Shown: positions 24,551-33,294, counted from the stretch's first letter. The stretch is DNA of 49,021 nt from an uncultured Solobacterium sp. (GCA_900546285.1 URCJ01000008.1:1-49021), one strand, 5' to 3'. Notes: a model not told the origin generated them from the letters alone. Program-made: numbers and translations.

Positions 24551-25060
24551 CTATTTTTTTAATATTTTTCTAAGTCTCTTTTCGCTTAAGATAACAATCA
24601 TCATCTTAATAAAGTCACCTGGTAAAAATGGTAATACACACGCAAGTAATGAAGGCCATAATGCAGTATGAGTATAAACCATAAACCAAATAGTACCAAA
24701 AGTATATAAGACTATTGTACCCAATAACATTCCCAACATTTTATTTTTCCAGTTATCATAACCAAAATAACTAGATAAAAAAGCTAAAGGTAAGTAGCCA
24801 AAGATATAGCCACCCGTCATTCCAAATAAGGCAGCTGCCCCTGAATTAAAGCCACTCAATACCGGAATACCAAATAAGGCTAATAAGATATATACAAATA
24901 CCACAATTACACCATCCTTATTACCTAGGACAAATGATGTTATCATCACCATCAAAGTCGCAAAAGATAATGGAATAGGACCAATTTTTATCGAAAAAGG
25001 TGATACAACAGCCATCAAAGCCGCAAAAAGCGATATCAATACTAATCTTTTTGTTTTCAT
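24551..25060 (-). CDS. bioY: Biotin transporter substrate-binding membrane protein BioY
   Basis: S-component of an ECF-type biotin importer, 169 residues, about six hydrophobic helices. The BioY signatures GPIPLSFATLMVMI, GIPVLSGFNSGAAALFG and TGGYIFGYLPLAF are clear. ECF ATPases and the T-component are not in the window, so it must share them. Its place directly before pckA-oad-birA, and the lack of biotin-synthesis genes nearby, suggest biotin uptake feeding the decarboxylase. CCCCTAAAAA-type spacing upstream holds GGGGG before the ATG. Confidence 0.93.
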   Translation of the reverse strand: MKTKRLVLISLFAALMAVVSPFSIKIGPIPLSFATLMVMITSFVLGNKDGVIVVFVYILLALFGIPVLSGFNSGAAALFGMTGGYIFGYLPLAFLSSYFGYDNWKNKMLGMLLGTIVLYTFGTIWFMVYTHTALWPSLLACVLPFLPGDFIKMMIVILSEKRLRKILKK

Positions 25061-25103
25061 AAAATCCCCCTAAAAAATTTACTGTAGAATTATATCGCAA
25101 AAA

Positions 25104-26183
25104 TTAATTCAAAATTGTCTTTAATGCCTCATCCAATTTAGCCACATTATTTTCTCTATCTTCGATATAAGGAGAATCTAATAAGTATTGTTTAATCTTA
25201 TCAACATTCTCTTTACTTGGTTCAATACCAATTTCCTTTAAAGTTGTTGGCATATTAAATGACTTCATATATTCAATTAAATTATTAATCTCCTTGTAGT
25301 CTTCATTGAAATATAATTGAGGAATCATACCAACAGCTACAATCTCGCCATGCAAGTAATCAATAGCTTCCTTAGTAAATAAAGTACGTACACAGTCATA
25401 AAAACTATGAGCGATAGCTGATTGACCAAAACTTTGAGTCATATTCGCGATAGCACCAGTATAGGCAACCGCAATATAAGTAACATCATTAATAGCCTTC
25501 TTATCATGTTCAATAAAAGCAGCCCTTCCATTTTCCTTCAACATCTCATAAGAATATTCAGCCATCTTATATGCCGCAAAACGCTTAATTTCATTATTCT
25601 TAAGAAGCATCTCCTTTTGACCATGTTGAATCTCGATCTTTTTAGCCATGGCATCCAAAATACCAGCCGCATTATATCTAGAAGGACAAGCCTCAATCAC
25701 ATCATTGTCAATAAGTAAGGCATCAAGCTCATGCTCATAACGCCAACAATCCTTCTTACCACCCTCTTTTGTATACATGACGCTCATACAAGTATAAGGA
25801 GCACAAGTTGAAGCACTAGTTGGAATATTGATAGTACCAAAATGACCATATTCAGCGATTGCCTTAGATAAGTCCATAATCTTACCACCACCAACGCCAA
25901 CTACCTCATCCAAGCCTTTTTCAATCATTAGATCACTATATTCTTTAGCCGCCTCATAACAACAGGCACCTGTATGAATAACTATTTCATATCTAATTTC
26001 TTCTTTATCCAAAGAAGGTAGCAATTTATCTTTAACCGCATCAAAGGCTCTTTTACCTGCTACAATCAAAACATTGTTGGAGAATCTTTTAATTTCTTCA
26101 CCAGCTTTTTCCATCAAATTAGCCTCTTGACGATATCTACCGCAGCCAATTTTAATCGCTAAATCAAGTTTAATTTCTTCCAT
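25104..26183 (-). CDS. GldA-like iron-containing alcohol/glycerol dehydrogenase
   Basis: Cytosolic NAD-dependent dehydrogenase, 359 residues, closest in layout to glycerol dehydrogenase: DEVVGVGGGKIMDLSKAIA for the nucleotide, PTSASTCAPYT, metal ligands Asp in YNAAGILDAMAKKIE and His in SAIAHSFYDCV and YLHGEIVAVG. Substrate could be glycerol, a diol or a related polyol. AGAGGTGG precedes ATG at 26183. It is divergent from a GntR regulator across 98 bases, the usual sign of a regulator-target pair. Confidence 0.85.
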   Translation of the reverse strand: MEEIKLDLAIKIGCGRYRQEANLMEKAGEEIKRFSNNVLIVAGKRAFDAVKDKLLPSLDKEEIRYEIVIHTGACCYEAAKEYSDLMIEKGLDEVVGVGGGKIMDLSKAIAEYGHFGTINIPTSASTCAPYTCMSVMYTKEGGKKDCWRYEHELDALLIDNDVIEACPSRYNAAGILDAMAKKIEIQHGQKEMLLKNNEIKRFAAYKMAEYSYEMLKENGRAAFIEHDKKAINDVTYIAVAYTGAIANMTQSFGQSAIAHSFYDCVRTLFTKEAIDYLHGEIVAVGMIPQLYFNEDYKEINNLIEYMKSFNMPTTLKEIGIEPSKENVDKIKQYLLDSPYIEDRENNVAKLDEALKTILN

Positions 26184-26203
26184 TTTAATCCACCTCTTAT
26201 CAT

Positions 26204-26227
26204 ATTATACAAATTTTTGTATATACA
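26204..26227 (-). promoter_or_regulatory. gldA-like gene promoter with palindromic operator candidate
   Basis: A -10 TATAAT (minus, 26204-26209) precedes the dehydrogenase gene. A perfect 10-bp palindrome TGTATATACA lies at 26218-26227, overlapping the spacer. Similar TGTATACA-type sites bind GntR/FadR-family proteins; the divergent regulator is the natural candidate. Confidence 0.5.
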
Positions 26228-26265
26228 TTAAATAACGTTAGAATATATATCTATGACATATTATT

Positions 26266-26274
26266 TGATACAAT
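26266..26274 (+). promoter_or_regulatory. Extended -10 directly before the GntR gene
   Basis: TGATACAAT ends 7 bases before ATG at 26282. No SD is present, so the transcript would begin at or one base before the start codon. Confidence 0.5.
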
Positions 26275-26281
26275 AAATTCC

Positions 26282-26929
26282 ATGGAAAATAAAAAAGCCC
26301 TTAGTGAAGAAATATATCAACACTTATTAGATCAAATATTTAATGGGGAACTAAATCCTAATGATAAGATAACTGAAAACAGTCTTGCTTTAAACTTTCA
26401 AACATCACGTACGCCAATAAGAGAAGCCATGCGTAAGCTTGAAAGTCAAGGACTACTTAAGATTTATCCTAATCGTTATGCTGAAATAGCTTCTTTTTCT
26501 AAGAAAGAAATTAATGATATAGGTGTCATTAGGTTATCGCTTGACATCTTAGCTATCAAGTTAGCTGTCATTTATAGTACTAAAAACGATTTTCTTAGAC
26601 TAAAGGAAATAGCTGAAAATTGTTATTCAGCTTATGAAAATAATGATGGGCTAAAGAGAAGAAAATTAGATACTAGATTTCATGAATATCTATGCGAACT
26701 TTCAAAGAATGAATTACTTCTTTCCATGCAAAATGACTTATCTTTAAAGATTCAGTTCTTATTACTACATAATAATTTACCAGATGTGGAAGACGTGGAA
26801 CATATTAAACAACACATTGAAATTGCAAATGCCTTAATTAATGGAAATGAAAAAAAGGCCATCGAAATAGATATCGATCACCTTTATGAATTCTATAACC
26901 TAGATGTACCACTAGACTTCTTCAAATAA
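26282..26929 (+). CDS. GntR-family transcriptional regulator (FCD type)
   Basis: A 215-residue regulator. The winged HTH is at about 1-70, with the diagnostic KITENSLALNFQTSRTPIREAMRKLESQGLL; an all-helical FCD ligand domain follows (RRKLDTRFHEYLCELSKNELL and the late HIEIANALINGNEKKAIEIDIDHL), with metal-ligand-like Asp/His residues. It probably controls the divergent dehydrogenase gene, the ligand being unknown. Its 3' end overlaps the convergent DUF3783-like gene by 37 bases. Confidence 0.87.
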   Translation: MENKKALSEEIYQHLLDQIFNGELNPNDKITENSLALNFQTSRTPIREAMRKLESQGLLKIYPNRYAEIASFSKKEINDIGVIRLSLDILAIKLAVIYSTKNDFLRLKEIAENCYSAYENNDGLKRRKLDTRFHEYLCELSKNELLLSMQNDLSLKIQFLLLHNNLPDVEDVEHIKQHIEIANALINGNEKKAIEIDIDHLYEFYNLDVPLDFFK

Positions 26930-27195
26930 TACAAATATTCTTCTAACAATTGATCATACATAAAAGATGGTGACCAATTTTTGTTGATTTCAGTTTCAAT
27001 CGCCTTTAAAGGAATACTAATACTAGTCATTCTAAGCGTCTTAAGTATAAAATCTACATCACTTTCATTAAAATCACATAATACCATCATACCCAACTCT
27101 TTATATGTAGGTAAAAATTCAATTTCAATATTTAGCTTAGTCAATAAATCGATTAATTGCTTATTATCATCTAAATTCATCAATTTAATCTTCAT
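26893..27195 (-). CDS. DUF3783-like small protein
   Basis: A 100-residue soluble protein of unknown function. The C-terminal part ISIPLKAIETEINKNWSPSF followed by LLEEYLYYLKK resembles DUF3783, where a Trp and a terminal amphipathic helix are conserved. It overlaps asd by 11 bases on the same strand and is the last gene of hom-lysC-asd, so it is probably co-expressed with the aspartate pathway. Its tail runs antisense into the GntR gene. Confidence 0.65.
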   Translation of the reverse strand: MKIKLMNLDDNKQLIDLLTKLNIEIEFLPTYKELGMMVLCDFNESDVDFILKTLRMTSISIPLKAIETEINKNWSPSFMYDQLLEEYLYYLKKSSGTSRL

Positions 27196-28168
27196 AGAGA
27201 CACTTGATTATTTGCACTGCATTAGACGCAGCACCCTTTCTTATTTGATCTCCTGAACAGAATAAAGAAATACCACCTTCAAGTACCCTATCTTCTCTAA
27301 TTCTACCCACATAAACCTTATCTTGATTACTTGTAACAAGTGGCATTGGGTACTTATTATCTAAGACATCATCATATAAGATAACACCATCTTCTTTACT
27401 TAAAGCTTCTCTAACTTCCGTTACACTCAACGGTCTTCCACACTTTAAAGAAACACTTATACAATGACTTCTAAGCACTGGAACTCTAACACAAGTACAA
27501 GTAACCCTCAAATCATCATTATGAAGAATCTTCTTGCCCTCATTTTCCATCTTCATCTCTTCACTTGTATAAAGATTATCCTTTAAAGAACCAATACAAG
27601 GAATACAGTTATAAGCTATAGTATATGGAAAAACAGAAGGCTTATAATCAATATCGTTAATCTCGTTATTCAGTTCATCAATACCACCCTTACCAGCACC
27701 GGAAACAGCCTGATAAGTAGAAGCTATCATTACCTTAACCTTAGACAATTTATTAATCGCATTAATTGCCATCAAAGTAATAATAGTAGAACAATTAGGA
27801 TTAGAAATAACCCCTTTATGTTTCTTAACATCATTTCCATTAATCTCAGGAACAATCAAAGGAACATCATCATCCATCCTAAAAGCACTTGAATTGTCAA
27901 TAAAAACTGCCCCTGCATTAACAATATCATCTTTGTATTGTTTAGCTACTTCATTACTACTAGCACCTAGTACCACATCCAAACCTTCAAAAGAATCGTG
28001 ATTTACTTCCTTTACTTCATAATCCTTATCCTTGAATTTAATGATTTGACCAGCACTTTTTTTACTTGCCAACAATACCAAATCATCAACTGGTATTTCT
28101 TGTTCAATTAGACAATCTAACATTTGTCTACCAACAGCACCTGTAGCTCCTAAAATTCCTATTCTCAT
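27185..28168 (-). CDS. asd: Aspartate-semialdehyde dehydrogenase
   Basis: Reduces aspartyl phosphate to the semialdehyde, precursor of threonine, methionine and lysine/diaminopimelate. 327 residues: NADP loop GILGATGAVGRQML, substrate and active site SNPNCSTI with the catalytic Cys, SGAGKGGIDEL, and the His site in RVPVLRSHCISVSL. It overlaps lysC by 4 bases (ATGA) and supplies both the threonine genes and cell-wall diaminopimelate or lysine. Confidence 0.96.
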   Translation of the reverse strand: MRIGILGATGAVGRQMLDCLIEQEIPVDDLVLLASKKSAGQIIKFKDKDYEVKEVNHDSFEGLDVVLGASSNEVAKQYKDDIVNAGAVFIDNSSAFRMDDDVPLIVPEINGNDVKKHKGVISNPNCSTIITLMAINAINKLSKVKVMIASTYQAVSGAGKGGIDELNNEINDIDYKPSVFPYTIAYNCIPCIGSLKDNLYTSEEMKMENEGKKILHNDDLRVTCTCVRVPVLRSHCISVSLKCGRPLSVTEVREALSKEDGVILYDDVLDNKYPMPLVTSNQDKVYVGRIREDRVLEGGISLFCSGDQIRKGAASNAVQIIKCLYED

Positions 28169-29478
28169 TTAATAAACCTCTTATATATAACTTCTATTGT
28201 CTTTTGATAGTTTTCATCATCAACACCAACTAATATGGAAATTTCATCAGCACCCTGAGAAATAGTTCTGATATTAATTCCATTTTCACCTAATAATGAG
28301 AATATTTCACCAGAAATACCCTTACGCTCTTTCATCCCCCTACCTACAACACAAACAAGTGATAAATTATCATAAATTGATACTTCTTCACAGTTTAAGG
28401 TATTCTTAATCTCATTAGACAATTCATAGGCATTATGCTTAATATCTTCTTTATCTACAATGATAGAAAAAGAATCAATACCAGTAGTAACCATAACAAC
28501 AGGAATTTTATAATGTTCAAAAATATCTAAAGCCTTCTTTAAAAAACCAATCTCAGAACTAGAATTAGACTTAACAATATTCATGACCATAAAATCTTTT
28601 CTCCCTGTAATGCCTGTAATAGGTAAGACCTTATCAAGACTTGTTACATTACTTACAATAATGGTACCTGGATCATCTGGCTTATTAGTATTTTTGATAT
28701 TGATAGGAATATTTTTAATCTTAACAGGATAAATAGACTCATCATGCAAGACACTAGCTCCCATATAAGACATTTCCCTTAACTCACTATAAGTAATGAT
28801 ATTAATTTGTTTAGGACTATTAATAATACGAGGATCACATACATAAATACCACTGACATCAGTCCAATTTTCATACATCTTCGCATCACATATATTAGCT
28901 AATAAAGCACCTGTAATATCACTACCACCCCTACTCATAAGCCTTAAAACACCATTTGGCAAAGAACCATAAAAGCCTGGCACTACAATCTTTTCATTAG
29001 TATTTAGATGTGGCATAAACCTCTTATAAGTATCCTCAATATCAATACTGCCATCATATTTAAAGCTTATCACATCACGTGCATCAACAAACTCAGCATT
29101 TAAATATAAAGCTAATAACCTACTAGATAGAAACTCACCGCTTGCTACTACTTCATCATTATTCTTATTAGCTTCTAACAAGCCTCTTATCTTTTCTATT
29201 TCGCTATCCAAGTCAAAAGAAATATTTAGTTCATCAATAATTGCCTTATGCTTAAGATAAATCTTCTCTAAAATATCATCATAAGACATGCCATATTTCT
29301 TATGAGCTAAACACAAATATAATAAATCAGTAACCTTATGATCAGATGAATCTACTTTACCGCATGCTGAAGCGACAATCACTTTTCTTGTATCATCACT
29401 TTCTACAATTGATTTAATCTTTTTATATTGTGTGGCATTAGCTAATGAGCTACCACCGAATTTACATACTTTAATCAT
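28165..29478 (-). CDS. lysC: Aspartate kinase
   Basis: Phosphorylates aspartate, the first step of the aspartate family. 437 residues: KFGGSSLANA at 6-15, the kinase core with SRGGSDITGALLA and WTDVSGIYVCDPR, and two C-terminal ACT domains (from about 300) starting around GITGRKDFMVMNI and ending in GINIRTISQGADEISILVGV. Such ACT domains usually give feedback inhibition by threonine or lysine; which one is not readable. Overlaps hom by 8 bases. Confidence 0.95.
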   Translation of the reverse strand: MIKVCKFGGSSLANATQYKKIKSIVESDDTRKVIVASACGKVDSSDHKVTDLLYLCLAHKKYGMSYDDILEKIYLKHKAIIDELNISFDLDSEIEKIRGLLEANKNNDEVVASGEFLSSRLLALYLNAEFVDARDVISFKYDGSIDIEDTYKRFMPHLNTNEKIVVPGFYGSLPNGVLRLMSRGGSDITGALLANICDAKMYENWTDVSGIYVCDPRIINSPKQINIITYSELREMSYMGASVLHDESIYPVKIKNIPINIKNTNKPDDPGTIIVSNVTSLDKVLPITGITGRKDFMVMNIVKSNSSSEIGFLKKALDIFEHYKIPVVMVTTGIDSFSIIVDKEDIKHNAYELSNEIKNTLNCEEVSIYDNLSLVCVVGRGMKERKGISGEIFSLLGENGINIRTISQGADEISILVGVDDENYQKTIEVIYKRFIK

Positions 29479-30514
29479 CTAACACCTCACAAACAAAATC
29501 GTCATCTTTTATCATTTTCTTCAAATCATTAATACTTTTATCTTTAACTAAACCAATGCCTCTAATATAATAATCACCCTTAACACCATCATAATCAGGT
29601 AGTTCAAACTTATTAATTTTTCTATTAAATGAATTATCTATATCCTTTAGATCCCTGACAACATTACTAGCAGTAGGAAGTTCTCCAGCACCCTGTCCTA
29701 TTAGATAAATGTTACCCAAGTCTTCACCCGCAACCATGAAACAGTTATTATTCAAAGTAATACTACTAAAAGGACCAAACTTAACTAAAGAAGGCATAAC
29801 CGTTAAACAATTATTAACATTTTTAGCTAACAAGATGCATCTATAGCCATTATTCTTAAAATATTCCATATCAATCTTCTTGATATGACGAATACCCTTA
29901 ATAAATAAGTCTTCTAATTTATATGCCTTATCAAAAGATAATAATGAAGCTAATACAAGCTTATTAGCACTATCAATTCCATCGATATCATCACTTGGAT
30001 CTTTTTCAGCATAGCCCAAATCCTGTGCTTGTTTCAAAGCTATGTCAAAATCCAAATTATTGGTATACATCTGATCAAGAATATAATTACTAGTACCATT
30101 CATAATACCGGCTACACTAATAATCATATCAATATTGGCAATTCTATTAATCTCATGTAATACTGGAATGCCACCACCACAGGCACTTGAATATAATAAT
30201 GAAACATTATTTTCGATAGCTAAATCGTTAATTTCTTTTAAATACTTAACCAACATCTTCTTATTAGATGTGACAACATTCTTACCGCTTCTTAAAGCCT
30301 TGGCACAATATTTGAAAGGTATATCATCACCACCCAAACATTCGACTACTGTATCTATTTCAGGGTCATCAACTATATCTTCGATACTATTAGTTTGTAA
30401 AATAGGATCACTAATATTTCTTTCAAGTATCCTTTTAACTTTAATGTTATTCTTAGAAGCTATCTTATAGACTCCTCTTCCAACTACTCCATATCCTAAA
30501 ATTCCTATAACCAT
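29471..30514 (-). CDS. hom: Homoserine dehydrogenase (short form, no ACT)
   Basis: Reduces aspartate semialdehyde to homoserine. 347 residues: GILGYGVVGRGVYKIA nucleotide loop, VTSNKKMLVKYL, GGIPVLHEINR and GIMNGTSNYILDQM, then YAEKDPSDDIDGIDSANKLVLA, all canonical. The C-terminal ACT domain of Bacillus-type Hom is absent, so feedback may act on other enzymes or at transcription. AAAGGA precedes ATG at 30514. First gene of hom-lysC-asd-DUF3783. Confidence 0.94.
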   Translation of the reverse strand: MVIGILGYGVVGRGVYKIASKNNIKVKRILERNISDPILQTNSIEDIVDDPEIDTVVECLGGDDIPFKYCAKALRSGKNVVTSNKKMLVKYLKEINDLAIENNVSLLYSSACGGGIPVLHEINRIANIDMIISVAGIMNGTSNYILDQMYTNNLDFDIALKQAQDLGYAEKDPSDDIDGIDSANKLVLASLLSFDKAYKLEDLFIKGIRHIKKIDMEYFKNNGYRCILLAKNVNNCLTVMPSLVKFGPFSSITLNNNCFMVAGEDLGNIYLIGQGAGELPTASNVVRDLKDIDNSFNRKINKFELPDYDGVKGDYYIRGIGLVKDKSINDLKKMIKDDDFVCEVLDD

Positions 30515-30537
30515 AACTGTCCTTTCTTTACGAACAC

Positions 30538-30566
30538 TTGTTTACTAACAAAAAACATAGTATCAT
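30538..30566 (+). promoter_or_regulatory. thrC promoter
   Basis: -35 TTGTTT (30538-30543), 17-base spacer, -10 TATCAT (30561-30566). The predicted start near 30573 gives a leader of about 24 bases with AGGTAGG before the ATG. Confidence 0.65.
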
Positions 30567-30585
30567 TTTTAAAGTAAATAAACAA
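30557..30585 (-). promoter_or_regulatory. hom promoter, overlapping the thrC promoter
   Basis: Minus strand -35 TTGTTT (30580-30585), 17-base spacer, -10 TACTAT (30557-30562). Its -10 shares two bases with the thrC -10, and both -35 boxes lie in inverted copies of CTTGTTTA (30537-30544 and 30579-30586). Confidence 0.65.
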
Positions 30586-30596
30586 GGTAGGTAATT

Positions 30597-32027
30597 ATGA
30601 GATATTTAAACACAAGAGATAATAATGAAATCGTAAATATAAAAGAAGCCATCATCAACGGTTTAGCCAAAGATGGTGGTCTTTATGTTCCAAAACATAT
30701 TAATAAAATTGATGACATTTATAAACTAAAAAATTATTCTTACCAAGAATTAGCTTTATATATCCTTAATCAATTCATTGACTATGATATTAGTGAATAC
30801 ATTGATAAAGCATATGGCAAAAACTTCGACAACGAAAAGATTTGTCCTGTAAAAAAAGTAGGCAACAATTATTTCCTAGAACTATTCCATGGTCCTACTT
30901 CAGCATTCAAGGATGTAGCTTTACAACTTTTACCATATATATTAACTTCTAGTTCAAGCGATGATAAAGACATTGTTATTCTAAGCGCTACAAGTGGCGA
31001 TACTGGTAAGGCAGCCTTAGAAGGTTTTAAGGATGTGGCCAACACAAGAATCACCATCCTTTATCCTAATAAGATGGTATCTAAAGTCCAAGAAAGACAA
31101 ATGACAACCACTAAGGGTAATAATACTGATGTTATTGCGATAAATGGTAACTTCGATGATTGTCAATCAATGGTTAAGGATATCTTAGAAAATCATAAGT
31201 CTTGTAAGATTCATCTAACTAGCGCCAACTCCATTAACATAGCTCGTCTATTGCCGCAAATTGTTTACTACTTTAGTACTTATTTTGAATTATTAAATAA
31301 TGATGAAATAGCTATTGATGAACAAATTGATTACTATGTGCCAACTGGTAATTTTGGTGACATTCTTGCAGGCTATATCGCAAAAGAGATGGGTTTACCT
31401 ATTAATAAATTAGTTTGTGCCTCAAACTCTAATAACGTCTTAACCGACTTTATTAATACCGGAATATATGACATTAATAGAGAATTCATTAATACTATGG
31501 AACCATCTATTGATATCTTAATATCTAGTAACCTTGAAAGACTTTTATATCTTAAGAGTAAGGATACAAATCTAATAAAAGAATTAATGTTTTCTTTAAG
31601 GAATAATAAGAAATATACTATACCAAACTCTTTACTCACAAGTATTCAAAATGACTTTGTAGGTATCTATGCATGTGAAGAAGAAGTAAAAGAAGCTATT
31701 AAAGAAGTATATGATAATGATCATTATTTAATTGACCCTCATACCGCCGTAGCTTATATCGCTTCTAAGAAATATGATACAAAACATAAGAAAGTTATTC
31801 TTTCTACCGCATCACCTTATAAGTTCTCTAAAGATGTTTATAAGTGCTTAACAAATGAAGATATAGTGGACAATCTAGAAGCTATTGAAACTTTAGAGAA
31901 CTACACTAATATTGAAGCACCTTCTAATCTAAAAGAACTAAAGGATTTACCTATAAGATTTAAAGAAGTATACAATCTAAACAATAAAGACTTATTAATT
32001 AAGAAACTGGAGAAAAATAATGATTAA
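30597..32027 (+). CDS. thrC: Threonine synthase
   Basis: PLP enzyme converting phosphohomoserine to threonine. 476 residues, the long fungal/enterobacterial-like form: N-terminal MRYLNTRDN, the PLP Lys in FHGPTSAFKDVALQ, phosphate-binding SATSGDTGKAALEGF, PTGNFGDILAGYIAKEMGLP and the C-terminal DPHTAVA. Divergent from hom and overlapping thrB by 8 bases. Together with hom, lysC, asd and thrB it completes the route from aspartate to threonine. Confidence 0.96.
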   Translation: MRYLNTRDNNEIVNIKEAIINGLAKDGGLYVPKHINKIDDIYKLKNYSYQELALYILNQFIDYDISEYIDKAYGKNFDNEKICPVKKVGNNYFLELFHGPTSAFKDVALQLLPYILTSSSSDDKDIVILSATSGDTGKAALEGFKDVANTRITILYPNKMVSKVQERQMTTTKGNNTDVIAINGNFDDCQSMVKDILENHKSCKIHLTSANSINIARLLPQIVYYFSTYFELLNNDEIAIDEQIDYYVPTGNFGDILAGYIAKEMGLPINKLVCASNSNNVLTDFINTGIYDINREFINTMEPSIDILISSNLERLLYLKSKDTNLIKELMFSLRNNKKYTIPNSLLTSIQNDFVGIYACEEEVKEAIKEVYDNDHYLIDPHTAVAYIASKKYDTKHKKVILSTASPYKFSKDVYKCLTNEDIVDNLEAIETLENYTNIEAPSNLKELKDLPIRFKEVYNLNNKDLLIKKLEKNND

Positions 32028-32850
32028 GTATCAAGTACCAGCCACAACAGCCAACCTAGGCATCGGCTTTGATTGCTTAGGCATGGCCTTAAACATCTAT
32101 GATTACTTTGAAGTTGAATATAATGATGCATTCAACTTAAATGGTTTTATTAGCGATTCAATAGAAGACAACCTATTTATTCATTCATATAAGAAAGCTT
32201 GTGAATATAAACATGACAATATAAAACCAATAAAAGTTAAATGTATCGCTAATGTGCCAGTAAGTAGAGGTCTAGGTTCTAGTAGTTGTATGATTGTAGG
32301 TGGTATCTATGCCTATAACATCTTAAATAATAATTGTCTAAGCAAGGAAGAAATGCTAGAAATAGCTACTGAAATAGAAGGACATCCTGATAATGTAGCC
32401 CCATGCATCTATGGTGGCTTGTGTGTAAGCAGTGATAATGAAACTTTAAAACTTAAAGTTAGTAACAAATGGCACTTTGGAGTCTTTATACCACCATATG
32501 AAGTAAGAACTGAGGATGCACGTAAGGTTATTAAATCTAGTATTGATAGAAATGATGCGGTTAGTAATATAGCTAATGCGATTAAAACCATCTATGCTCT
32601 AGAACACTTTGATAAGAAGCATATCTTATCAATCACTAAAGATAGGATCCACGAACCATATCGCAAGCCTTTAATTAAAGACTTTAATAACTTTCAATCG
32701 ACTGCCCTCAAGGCAGGAGCCCTAGCTCTTGTCATCTCCGGTTCCGGTAGTACATGTCTTACAGTTTCTGACAAGAGATTAGATATAGATGAATATTTCC
32801 AAAATGTAAAGGTAGATAAGGAAGGAGTAAAATGTCTAAAGAGTTCTTAA
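32020..32850 (+). CDS. thrB: Homoserine kinase
   Basis: GHMP-family kinase phosphorylating homoserine. 276 residues: VPATTANLGIGFDCLGMAL, the ATP loop PVSRGLGSSSCM, EGHPDNVAPCIYGG and the late SGSGSTCLTV motif. Slightly short at the C-terminus compared with 290-310 residue homologues but with all motifs. Overlaps thrC by 8 bases and the ACT regulator gene by 19, indicating a tightly coupled operon. Confidence 0.95.
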   Translation: MIKYQVPATTANLGIGFDCLGMALNIYDYFEVEYNDAFNLNGFISDSIEDNLFIHSYKKACEYKHDNIKPIKVKCIANVPVSRGLGSSSCMIVGGIYAYNILNNNCLSKEEMLEIATEIEGHPDNVAPCIYGGLCVSSDNETLKLKVSNKWHFGVFIPPYEVRTEDARKVIKSSIDRNDAVSNIANAIKTIYALEHFDKKHILSITKDRIHEPYRKPLIKDFNNFQSTALKAGALALVISGSGSTCLTVSDKRLDIDEYFQNVKVDKEGVKCLKSS

Positions 32851-33263
32851 TAGTCGAAAAAAGTCTACTACCTAAGTGTTTTGAAAAGGTAGTAAAAGCC
32901 AAGGAATTGTTAAATGATAATGAATCGATCACTAATATTTGTAAGAAATGTGGCATTTCTAGAAGTACTTTTTATAAGTATCAAGATAATGTCTTTCCTT
33001 ATAAGGAAGGAATACATGAAAGAAAATTGGTTTTATCTTTAGACTTGTTTCATAAAACTGGTGCTTTGTCTAAGGTTTGTGATGCCCTTTCTAAAGTTGG
33101 TATATCAATCATCACTATCTCTCAAGCTGTACCTTTAAAGGGTATTGCCCCTGTTATGGTTTCACTTGATATCAGCGAAATGAATATGTCACTAGATGAT
33201 TTTAAGAAATATTTAAAAGAAATAAGTGAAATCAAAGAATTGAGAATAATATCTTATGAGTAA
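32832..33263 (+). CDS. HTH-ACT protein, PheB/UPF0735 family (possible threonine regulator)
   Basis: A 143-residue two-domain protein. The N-terminal part has a helix-turn-helix (NICKKCGISRSTFYKYQDNV, about 38-57); the C-terminal half is an ACT domain (LVLSLDLFHKTGALSKVCDAL onward) that usually binds an amino acid. It matches the UPF0735/PheB family. I recall a Bacillus member acting as a regulator of threonine genes; that fits its place behind thrC-thrB, but is not proven here. GGAAGGAG precedes ATG at 32832 inside the thrB end. Confidence 0.8.
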   Translation: MSKEFLIVEKSLLPKCFEKVVKAKELLNDNESITNICKKCGISRSTFYKYQDNVFPYKEGIHERKLVLSLDLFHKTGALSKVCDALSKVGISIITISQAVPLKGIAPVMVSLDISEMNMSLDDFKKYLKEISEIKELRIISYE

Positions 33264-33293
33264 ATGAAAATGCAGGGTTACCTGCATTTTCAT
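33264..33293. terminator. Bidirectional terminator, thr operon / flavoprotein operon
   Basis: A perfect 13-bp stem, ATGAAAATGCAGG and CCTGCATTTTCAT, with a GTTA loop, between convergent operons. Confidence 0.9.
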
Positions 33294-33294
33294 A

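Noticed and set aside
25104..26183. sn-glycerol-1-phosphate dehydrogenase instead of a GldA-type enzyme
   Set aside because: The overall length and motif layout fit glycerol dehydrogenase better, although the two families are related and the substrate is not settled.
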